A stretch of DNA of 64,000 nucleotides. Origin: Halostella limicola. Lineage in GTDB: Archaea > Halobacteriota > Halobacteria > Halobacteriales > Natronoarchaeaceae. Shown here piece by piece: positions 24,281 to 31,662 of this stretch. Under the pieces are notes generated by a model, which had not been told where the DNA came from, did not search any database, and saw only the letters and a program-made list of their open reading frames with translations. The stretch covers positions 1 through 64,000 of the forward strand of contig NZ_RCDI01000007.1 in the NCBI RefSeq assembly GCF_003675875.1, written 5' to 3'. The position numbers and the translations under genes are program-made. Each line of letters starts with the position of its first letter. The stretch's first letter is position 1.

Positions 24281-24523
24281 ATGAGCGGGATCGATCCGAG
24301 CGAGGTGCAGATCGACTGGCACACGGACGGCTCCGACGAGCAGGTCGCAGTCGGCATCGACGCCGGCGACGTGAAGCTCGCGGTCGCGTTCCCGGTGTCC
24401 GCGTCGAAGTCGGAACTGGAGACGGTGCTGTCCGAGCGCGACCGCGAACTCGAACACTACTTCGAGGCGCTGGCCCGGGTCCGCGACCGGAGCGAGTTCC
24501 CGCCGCTCGAGCGACGGGAATGA
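24281..24523 (+). CDS. Small acidic hypothetical protein downstream of glmS
   Basis: An 80-residue acidic protein starting 34 bases after glmS and probably in the same transcript. It has an alternating strand pattern (VAVGIDAGDVKLAVAFPV) followed by a helix (SELETVLSERDRELEHYFEALARV). I do not recognise it. The position suggests a link to glmS expression or amino-sugar metabolism, which cannot be shown here. Confidence 0.6.
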   Translation: MSGIDPSEVQIDWHTDGSDEQVAVGIDAGDVKLAVAFPVSASKSELETVLSERDRELEHYFEALARVRDRSEFPPLERRE

Positions 24524-24561
24524 CGGGGAAAAGGAAAAGCCTACCTCCGCGGAACTAGCAG

Positions 24562-24571
24562 TATAACAAAT
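24562..24571 (+). promoter_or_regulatory. TATAACAAAT element before the beta-helix lipoprotein
   Basis: TATAACAAAT begins 49 bases before the ATG at 24611. One mismatch to the island motif. Confidence 0.55.
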
Positions 24572-24610
24572 ACCTCGTTTCCGCAAAGAAACGTAACGAC
24601 TGAGAGACAG

Positions 24611-26227
24611 ATGGAACGCCGAAGATACCTACGCCTCCTCGGAGCGGGCGCGATCGGAGCGGTCGCCGGCTGCCAGTCGTCTCCGGACGACGAGAGCGAC
24701 GGCACCGCGACGCGTGACCCCGACCGGACCACGTCCGCGCCCGCGACGGAACGAGAGGTAGAGGAGGAACGGGTCGAGAACCTCGAAGAGGAGTTCGACA
24801 CGGTCGTCAACGTGGTCGAGGACCTCGACTGCGACCCGTCCGGGGAGCGCCCCTGCAACGACGCCGTCGTCGAGGCCGCTGGGGACCGGACGCTGTTCCG
24901 GTTCCCCGAGGGGACGTACCAGTTCAGCGGCTACACGCCGCTGCGCGAGCTCGACCGAGTCGGCATCGTCGGCGACGGCGACGTGACGTTCCGGCCCCCG
25001 CGCGGCTTCAACGACAAACTCCTCGACATCGAGGCGAGCTGGGCCGTCTGTCGCAACTTCGATATCGACATCCGAGAGACGAACACGACGGCCGGCCTCC
25101 GCGTGGTGTCGGACGAGGGGTTCCACGTCGAGGACATCGAGTACATCGGACGGGGGATCCACCGCGACGACAGCGTCGTCGACGGGCTCTTCCCGGTCGT
25201 TCGGGACCCCGACGGCGTCGGCGTCGTGAAGAACCTCGTCTCGAAGAAAGGGTCCGCGTGGGGACACTACGGCGACGGCCGGGCCGGGATCTACGTGGGG
25301 AGCATGAACCGCGGCACGGTCAAGGTCGTCGACTGCCAGTTAGAAGAGTTCGGCGGTCCGGGCATCTACGCGACCGCGACGCCCGGGAACGTACAGGTGA
25401 TCGGCGGTACCTACCGCAACAACAACGTCGCCTCGATCCGCATCGGCGGCGAAGGGAGCTTCGTCGACGGCGCCTTCGTCGAAGCGAGTCTGGAGAAGTA
25501 CACCGGACCGCGCACACGCGAGGACCAGGCGTTCCGCCTGCGGGGCGTCGTCATCAACCAGAAGTCCGCGTACGTCGACAAGCCGCCCGGCGCAGAGATC
25601 CGCAACACGGAGATCCGGATCCGGGACGTACCGAGTCCGGGCGGCGGGATCGCGGTGTTCGGACCCGGGAAAACGGCGACGGTCCGCGACACCGTCGTCT
25701 CGAACGACAACGACGGCGCACCGGCCGTCTACCGCGAGGGACAGCAGGCGTTCGACCACCACCCGGCGTCCGAGGGCGAACGCTGGCTCCACATGGAGAA
25801 CGTCACCGTGGAGGGCTCGGCCCGGGACGGCACCGCGGTCGTCGTCAGGGACGCGCCGAACTCGATCCTGCGTAACTGCGACATCCAGGCCGATGGCGAG
25901 CAGCGCGACGGTGTCAAGTTCGTGACCTCGCCCACTTCGATGATCGACGGGGGGAGCGTGCTGACGACGGGGTTCCCGGTGAGCATCGAGAGCGGCCCGG
26001 TCCCCGACGACCACGACATCCTCCTGTACCTCCAGAACGGTCCGGAACTCGAATCGACCGGCGTCGCAGGCTCGGAGGAGAAACTCCTCGTCGACAACGT
26101 GATCACGGGGCCGATCGACTTCCGTGTCATCTCCGCGTTCGACACCACGACCGACCAGGTACGTATATCGATCACGGACGTCGGCACGGACGGCGTGTAC
26201 GGTAGGGTGCTCTCCGAAGAGGAGTGA
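24611..26227 (+). CDS. Tat-exported beta-helix lipoprotein
   Basis: A 538-residue secreted protein. The N-terminus has a twin-arginine signal (MERRRYLRLLGAG) and a lipobox ending at Cys20 (GAVAGC), so it is predicted to be lipid-anchored outside the cell. After a disordered acidic linker, residues about 60-480 form a right-handed parallel beta-helix like pectate lyases, with repeating strand-turn units (GTVKVVDCQLEEFGGPGIYATATPG and similar). It is paralogous to the next gene at 26553. It could cleave, modify or bind surface polysaccharide; no catalytic residues can be assigned by eye. Confidence 0.82.
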   Translation: MERRRYLRLLGAGAIGAVAGCQSSPDDESDGTATRDPDRTTSAPATEREVEEERVENLEEEFDTVVNVVEDLDCDPSGERPCNDAVVEAAGDRTLFRFPEGTYQFSGYTPLRELDRVGIVGDGDVTFRPPRGFNDKLLDIEASWAVCRNFDIDIRETNTTAGLRVVSDEGFHVEDIEYIGRGIHRDDSVVDGLFPVVRDPDGVGVVKNLVSKKGSAWGHYGDGRAGIYVGSMNRGTVKVVDCQLEEFGGPGIYATATPGNVQVIGGTYRNNNVASIRIGGEGSFVDGAFVEASLEKYTGPRTREDQAFRLRGVVINQKSAYVDKPPGAEIRNTEIRIRDVPSPGGGIAVFGPGKTATVRDTVVSNDNDGAPAVYREGQQAFDHHPASEGERWLHMENVTVEGSARDGTAVVVRDAPNSILRNCDIQADGEQRDGVKFVTSPTSMIDGGSVLTTGFPVSIESGPVPDDHDILLYLQNGPELESTGVAGSEEKLLVDNVITGPIDFRVISAFDTTTDQVRISITDVGTDGVYGRVLSEEE

Positions 26228-26552
26228 GCCAGCGTTAACCACCGCTTACCGTGGCAAAACAGCCGTTCTCAATGCGCGTCGGGACGGGAGAGAACCCGGC
26301 CTCGGGGCCCCGATTTCTCCCGGTAAGCTTCCCCAATCGAGCGGTAATAGCTCATTTCCCGAACCCGAAACAGCGCATCGGAGGGCGTGTTCCCTCGACT
26401 GCGTATAAGATTCTTTTACGGCTGAGTAATTGAATCCTACCGGGGTTGGTAAGTACCCGGTAAGTTAGAACTGTTAATACGGCCACTTTGCGGTGTGGTG
26501 TGGGCGGTAACTGGTGAAAATGGTTATTCAAGTAACCCCCAGTTAACCGGCC
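26228..26552. other. Intergenic region between the two beta-helix genes
   Basis: This 325-base gap contains several short GGTAA/GTTAA-type repeats between 26435 and 26545 and a TATA-like GGTTATTC at about 26522, roughly 31 bases before the next ATG. The second gene thus appears to have its own promoter. No gene is visible. Confidence 0.5.
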
Positions 26553-29324
26553 ATGGCAGAGCACCAAAACGACGGGCCTTCCGGGAAGGAAGGAGTTACT
26601 GGCACCGATGATGGGAAAGACGGCCTTATCGACCGGCGTTCATACCTCAAACTGAGCGGCGCGGCCGCGGCGAGCACAGTCGTCGCCGGCGTCGGATCCG
26701 CGTCGGAGACGGTACACGGTATCGGGTTCGACCGCGTGGTCAACATCGTCGACGACTACGGCGCTGACCCGAACGGGAACGAGCCGATCGACTCGGCGCT
26801 CGACAGTGCGATCAGCGACGGGACGCTCGTCCAGTTCCCCGAGGGCCGGTATCAGTTCGGCTCCGTCGATAAGGTCCTCACCGGCATGCAGAGCATCGGG
26901 TTCCAGGGCCTCGGCGACGTGAAGTGGGTCCCCCCGACGGGCGCGCCCGGCGACAAGCCGATCTTCAACGTCGGCGGCCGCAGCAACTCTGTTAACCACT
27001 TCTTACTGGAGGATATCGACATCGACATCCGGGCCGACAACACCACGGCCGGCTTCAAGCTCCTCGTTCAGGACGGCTTCCACGTGGAGAACGTCGAGTT
27101 CATCGGCCGCGGCGACTCCAACGACTATCAGGAGGGCGGCGGACCGAACATCGTCGACTGTTTCATCACGCGCATCGCCAGCAGCAGCGGCGAGGGCGTC
27201 CTCAAGAACGTCGTCGCGAAGAAGGGCTCGCACTGGGCCCGGTACGGCGGCGGCCGCGCGCCCATCTGGGCCGGCCCCGGCTTCAAGGGGACGCTCAAGG
27301 TCATCGACTGTCACTTCGAGGAGTTCGGCGGGTCCGGCATCTACGCGACCGCCATTCCCGGTAAGATACAGATCGAAGGCGGCGTGTTCCGAAACAACAA
27401 CGGGCAGGCCATGCGCTTCGGGGGCGACGGCAGCTACGTCGACGGCGCGCTGATCGAGATCGACGCCAGCAAGTACTCCGGCAAGCGCGAGTCCCAGTAC
27501 GAGGACCGCGCGTTCAAGCACCGCGGCATCGTCATCAACCAGAAGTCCGACTACATCGACAAGGCGCCCGGCGCCGAGATCCGGAACTGTGACATCGTCA
27601 TCAACAACCACCCGAACCCTGGCCCGGCGATCACCGCCCGCGGCCCGGCGAAGACGGTGAACGTCAAGAACACGCGCATCCAGGTCAACGCGAACGTCCC
27701 CGCCGTGCTCCGCGTCGGCCAGAAGGACTTCGGCCACCACCCCGCGTCCGGCACCCCGCGCTGGCTCCGCATGGAGAACGTCAGCATCACGGGCGACGCC
27801 GCCGGCGGCAACGCCGTGGTCGCACACGACGCACCCAACTCGGTCATCAAGAACTGCTGCATCCAGCAGACTGGTTCCAGCCGGTCGGGCGTGAAGCTGA
27901 ACAACGCCGACGGGAGCCGCGTCGAGGACAGCACGATCAACGTCAGCGGCGACGCCGTCGACTTCCAGAGCAGTTCCGTCGAGACCACCAACGTCGAACG
28001 GTCGGGCACGTGCCCGGTTCCCTCGGCCGAGGGTGATTCGGGAAACGGGAGTGAGACGGACGACTCGACGAACACCGAGGACTCCACGGACCAGCCCCAG
28101 GCCGACTACGAGGTCCGCATCGCCGGCAAGGGCACGGCGACGAACTACGAGTTCACCGCCAGCGACGGGCTTCGCGCCGCCGACAACTCCCTCGAAACGT
28201 GGGACACGATCAGCGGCACCTCCGCGTCCGGCTGGGTCACCGACTCGACCAACGAGGACGCCTTCGCCGTCGTCGGCAAAGTGACCGAATTCACCTTCGT
28301 CGAGGGCGACGCCGACGTCTACGTCGACGGCCAGCTCGTCGACGACCCCGTCGCCGCTACCGGGTCATCCGACTCCACGGACGGCTCGGGTGGCTCCACC
28401 GACGACACCTCCGACTCGACCAACGATACGTCCGACTCGACGGACGACACGTCGCAGGACCAGACGACCCAGCGCGAGCTCCGTATCGTCGGCAAGGGTA
28501 CGGCAACGAACTACGAGTTCACCGTCAGTGACACGCTCGAAAGCGCCGACGGCACCCTCGAGACGTGGGACGCCATCGACGGCACCACCGCGTCCGGCTG
28601 GGTCACCGACTCGACCAACGAGGACGCTTTCGCCTTCGTGGGCGAGATCACCGAATTCGCCTTCGTCGAGGGCGACGCCGACGTCTACGTCGACGGACAG
28701 CTCGTCGACGACCCCGTCGTCGCCACCCAGTCCACGGACGGCTCGGGCGACTCCACCGACGACACGTCGAGCCAGCCGACCGAGTACGAGCTCCGCATCG
28801 TCGGCAAGGGAACGTCGACGAACTACGAGTTCACCACCAGCGAGGACCTGCAGGTGGCCAACGACTCCCTCGAGACGTGGGACACCATCGACGGCACCAC
28901 CGCGTCCGGCTGGGTCACCGAGTCCAGTCACGAGGACGCGTTCACCGTCGTCGGCGAGGTCACCGAGTTCGCCTTCGTCGAGGGCGACGCCGACGTCTAC
29001 GTCGACGGCCAGCTCGTCGACGACCCCGTCGTCGCCACCCAGTCCGACACCTCCGACGGCAGCACCGGCGACACGAGCCTGCCCAACACCATCGTCATCG
29101 ACAACTCGACGGTGTCCGGGCAGAGCACGTACTCGTTCGGCGTGAGCGGCGACATAGAGAAGGACTCGAGCGCCGGCAGCGTCGAGGACGACGACGTCGT
29201 CAGCGGCAGTACCGTCGAAGGACAGGTCGAGGGCGACAAGGACGCCTACCGGTTCTCCGGCGACATCACGACGTTCAACCTCGACGGCTCCGCTGCGGTC
29301 TACTTCGAGGAAGACAATGCGTAA
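26553..29324 (+). CDS. Tat-exported beta-helix protein with four C-terminal surface repeats
   Basis: A 923-residue secreted protein. It has a twin-arginine signal (DRRSYLKLSGAAAAS, about residues 28-42) without a lipobox. A beta-helix domain follows (about 60-490), homologous to 24611-26227 (EEFGGSGIYATAIPGKIQIEGG matches the paralogue closely). The C-terminal part has three near-identical 87-residue domains (517-603, 640-726, 744-830), joined by Asp/Ser/Thr-rich linkers, and a divergent fourth (about 845-921). The linkers resemble O-glycosylated spacers. The domains are probably for attachment or glycan binding, and the helix may act on polysaccharide. A co-directional 71-residue protein follows. 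Confidence 0.83.
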   Translation: MAEHQNDGPSGKEGVTGTDDGKDGLIDRRSYLKLSGAAAASTVVAGVGSASETVHGIGFDRVVNIVDDYGADPNGNEPIDSALDSAISDGTLVQFPEGRYQFGSVDKVLTGMQSIGFQGLGDVKWVPPTGAPGDKPIFNVGGRSNSVNHFLLEDIDIDIRADNTTAGFKLLVQDGFHVENVEFIGRGDSNDYQEGGGPNIVDCFITRIASSSGEGVLKNVVAKKGSHWARYGGGRAPIWAGPGFKGTLKVIDCHFEEFGGSGIYATAIPGKIQIEGGVFRNNNGQAMRFGGDGSYVDGALIEIDASKYSGKRESQYEDRAFKHRGIVINQKSDYIDKAPGAEIRNCDIVINNHPNPGPAITARGPAKTVNVKNTRIQVNANVPAVLRVGQKDFGHHPASGTPRWLRMENVSITGDAAGGNAVVAHDAPNSVIKNCCIQQTGSSRSGVKLNNADGSRVEDSTINVSGDAVDFQSSSVETTNVERSGTCPVPSAEGDSGNGSETDDSTNTEDSTDQPQADYEVRIAGKGTATNYEFTASDGLRAADNSLETWDTISGTSASGWVTDSTNEDAFAVVGKVTEFTFVEGDADVYVDGQLVDDPVAATGSSDSTDGSGGSTDDTSDSTNDTSDSTDDTSQDQTTQRELRIVGKGTATNYEFTVSDTLESADGTLETWDAIDGTTASGWVTDSTNEDAFAFVGEITEFAFVEGDADVYVDGQLVDDPVVATQSTDGSGDSTDDTSSQPTEYELRIVGKGTSTNYEFTTSEDLQVANDSLETWDTIDGTTASGWVTESSHEDAFTVVGEVTEFAFVEGDADVYVDGQLVDDPVVATQSDTSDGSTGDTSLPNTIVIDNSTVSGQSTYSFGVSGDIEKDSSAGSVEDDDVVSGSTVEGQVEGDKDAYRFSGDITTFNLDGSAAVYFEEDNA
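28101..29321 (+). repeat. Three near-identical coding repeats plus one divergent copy
   Basis: The units lie at 28101-28361, 28470-28730 and 28782-29042, with a divergent fourth at about 29086-29321. Each encodes a domain with the order GKGTxTNYEF, LETWDxIxGT, SGWVT, EDAF and FVEGDADVYVDGQ. The DNA itself is highly similar between copies 2 and 3, which points to recent duplication or gene conversion. Confidence 0.85.
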
Positions 29325-29372
29325 CGACGTCCCCGCTCGCCGCTCGGCCCTCCGCGCGGAGGTGGTGGCGTA

Positions 29373-29588
29373 ATGTCCTCGGTCTCCCGCACCGAGTGGG
29401 CGCAGGTCTCGGACGACCCCGACTTAGAGGAGGACCTCGGCTACGAGATGATCGACCTGGAGATAATCCAGGCGAACAACAAGGCCGAGCAGTACATGTT
29501 CCTCCCCCAGGACGAGGAGATGCTGACCGAGGAGGCCTTCATCGTGGCCGAACCGGACTCCGTGGTCGACATCAACTCCCAGATCTAA
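29373..29588 (+). CDS. Small acidic protein downstream of the beta-helix gene
   Basis: A 71-residue acidic protein beginning 49 bases after the beta-helix gene and likely co-transcribed. It has no signal peptide or cysteine. The sequence WAQVSDDPDLEEDLGYEMIDLEIIQ and ending VVDINSQI is not one I recognise. It may be a cytoplasmic accessory of the exported protein. Confidence 0.6.
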   Translation: MSSVSRTEWAQVSDDPDLEEDLGYEMIDLEIIQANNKAEQYMFLPQDEEMLTEEAFIVAEPDSVVDINSQI

Positions 29589-29865
29589 CCCCACACGTAC
29601 TCGCCCTCTCGACGAACGCCCTCACCTCCACTCCGCTGACGCACCCCCTCTCCACCCCCTCTCGCTGCGCGTCTCTCCCCTCTACACCCCTCCGACTGCC
29701 CTCCCGGGCACCCCACTGGCGCACCCTCTCCCACGCTCTCCACTCCGCCCCCGCTGACGCTCACCCCGATGCAGCTACGGTCCCCTCCCCATGGTTCTCG
29801 GCGGTCACGTTCCGGTGCGGCCGCGTTTTTTCTCCTCGGATCGCCGCTAAATCGAGTAGGAGCGT
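29589..29865. other. Pyrimidine-rich intergenic tract
   Basis: From about 29590 to 29790 the plus strand is strongly enriched in C and T, with an imperfect repeat of a CTCCACTCCG...CGCTGACGC phrase (about 29626 and 29739). No coding frame is convincing. It could be a long terminator or untranslated region, or a decayed repeat; its strand asymmetry is unlike the rest of the window. Confidence 0.5.
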
Positions 29866-29875
29866 TATAACAAAG
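29866..29875 (+). promoter_or_regulatory. TATAACAAAG element before the flippase
   Basis: TATAACAAAG begins 39 bases before a small ORF (29905) and 170 bases before the flippase start, so the transcript should carry the small ORF as a leader. Confidence 0.6.
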
Positions 29876-29904
29876 CGGTCTGCGTGATCGGAGTTTCGTA
29901 GACA

Positions 29905-30045
29905 ATGGATAGCGGCGTCGGTGAACACGAGTGCGCTGCGCGGCGACGAAGACCGACCGATCCGGAGCCCGCGACCGTCCGGCGGACGACCGACCGCTCG
30001 ACCGCGGCGCGAACCGAGAGGGGTGGTGACGGGTCGTGGCCGTGA
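29905..30045 (+). CDS. Possible 46-residue leader ORF of the flippase gene
   Basis: An ATG at 29905 opens a 46-residue frame (starting MDSGVGEHECAARRRRP) whose TGA overlaps a GTG start of the flippase (GTGA at 30042). The peptide is Arg-rich and without a recognisable domain, so its product may not matter. The stop/start overlap and the promoter element 39 bases upstream suggest translational coupling. Confidence 0.3.
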   Translation: MDSGVGEHECAARRRRPTDPEPATVRRTTDRSTAARTERGGDGSWP

Positions 30046-31556
30046 AAGACAGCGACATCTCGACGTTGCTGTCGAGCGCCAGCCTCGTGTTCGCCGGCGC
30101 CGTCCTCGGGTCGGCGTCGAAGCTCATCGAGCGGATCATCGTCGCCCGGACGCTCTCGCCGGAGGCCTACGGCGAGGTGAGCATCGCTCTCACGGTGCTG
30201 ACGTTCAGCGTCACGATGGCGATGGTGGGGTTCAACCAGGGCGTCCCCCGCTACGTCTCGCGGTTCGACGACGAGAAGGACGTCCGCGGCGTCTGGGTGA
30301 CGGGGCTGCTCGTTCCGGGACTGGTCAGCCTCCTCGTCGTGGCGGGGCTGGTGCTCAACGCGGAGTGGATCGTCAGCCGGTTCTTCGAGGGGATGGGGTC
30401 GGTGGAACTGCTGATCCTGTTCGTCCTCGCGATCCCCTTCACCGTCGGGTCGCTGGTCGGGATCGGAACGATCCGCGGACTCGAGAACACGATCTACAAG
30501 ACGTACGCGCAGGACCTGTTCCACCCCGGCGTGCGGATCGCCCTGCTCGTCGCCCTGCTCGGCGTCGGGATGGGGATCGACGCCGTCGGCTACGCGTACC
30601 TCCTCACCGCTATCGGCTTCTTCGTCTTCACGCACGTCCTGTTGAACCGGCTCATACCGCTGGTCGGCGAATTCGAGACCCACGTGACGGAGATGGTGAA
30701 GTTCTCCGCGCCGCTGGTCATCTCGACCGTGCTCGCGCGCCTGTTGACGAAGACGGACACGCTGATGATGGGGTACTTCCGCACGTCGTTCGAGGTCGGG
30801 CAGTACAGCGCGGCGTTCCCGCTCGCGAACGGGATGGTGATCATCCTCTCGGCGTTCGGGTTCATCTACCTCCCGCTGGCGTCCCGCCTCGACGCCAACG
30901 GCGAGCGCGAGGAGATCGACGCGATCTACAAGCTCACGACGAAGTGGATCTTCGTCATCACCTTCCCGCTTTTCGTCACGCTCCTGCTGTTCCCGGCGGA
31001 CGTCCTCGGCGCCATCTTCGGGGCGGAGTACCGGCAGGCGGCGCTGCCGCTCGCCATCCTCTCGCTCGGCTTCTTCACCAACGCCGCGGGCGGGCGCAAC
31101 CGGGAGACGCTGTCGGCGCTCGGCTACACGGGCTTCATCCTGCTCACGAACGCCATCGCGTTCGCGCTCAACTTCGCGCTGAACCTCCTGCTCATCCCGC
31201 AGTACGGCGCTGAGGGCGCGGCGGTGGCGTCGGCGGCCTCGTACGTGACCCTGAACCTGACCGTCATCGTCATCCTCGCGGCGAAGTTCGACATCTCGCC
31301 GTTCTCCCCGTGGTCCGTCCGGACGTTCGTCGTCCTCCCGGCCGCCGTCCTCCCGGTCGCCGCGCTCCTCTCGCAGTGGGTGTCGCTGAGCGCGCTGACG
31401 CTGCTGCCGTTCATGGCCGTCGTCGGGATCGCCTCCGTCTACCTCGCCGCCGTCACCGGCTGTCTCCAGCCGGAGGACGAGATCCCTCTCGACCTCGTCG
31501 AAGATCGGCTCGGGATCACGCTCCCGTACCTGCGGCGGTTCATCCCCGACGAGTGA
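30036..31556 (+). CDS. Polysaccharide flippase (Wzx/MATE-like)
   Basis: A 506-residue membrane protein with about 14 hydrophobic segments. The N-terminus (SSASLVFAGAVLGSASKLIERIIVARTLSPEAYGEVSIA) and the LTKTDTLMMGYFRTSFEVGQYSAAFPLA segment match the polysaccharide biosynthesis/export family. It would move lipid-linked oligosaccharides or polysaccharide repeats across the membrane. The start is GTG at 30036 or GTG at 30042. Its location beside glycan-modifying enzymes supports the role. Confidence 0.9.
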   Translation: MAVKDSDISTLLSSASLVFAGAVLGSASKLIERIIVARTLSPEAYGEVSIALTVLTFSVTMAMVGFNQGVPRYVSRFDDEKDVRGVWVTGLLVPGLVSLLVVAGLVLNAEWIVSRFFEGMGSVELLILFVLAIPFTVGSLVGIGTIRGLENTIYKTYAQDLFHPGVRIALLVALLGVGMGIDAVGYAYLLTAIGFFVFTHVLLNRLIPLVGEFETHVTEMVKFSAPLVISTVLARLLTKTDTLMMGYFRTSFEVGQYSAAFPLANGMVIILSAFGFIYLPLASRLDANGEREEIDAIYKLTTKWIFVITFPLFVTLLLFPADVLGAIFGAEYRQAALPLAILSLGFFTNAAGGRNRETLSALGYTGFILLTNAIAFALNFALNLLLIPQYGAEGAAVASAASYVTLNLTVIVILAAKFDISPFSPWSVRTFVVLPAAVLPVAALLSQWVSLSALTLLPFMAVVGIASVYLAAVTGCLQPEDEIPLDLVEDRLGITLPYLRRFIPDE

Positions 31557-31662
31557 CCGACGGCGTGGGGGTTCGCGGTGTCGAACCCGACCACTTACCG
31601 ACGGCCGGGGAGGTTTAGGCGATTTATATTTATACTCCAGTGGGGCCCATGTCGGTTCGAGT

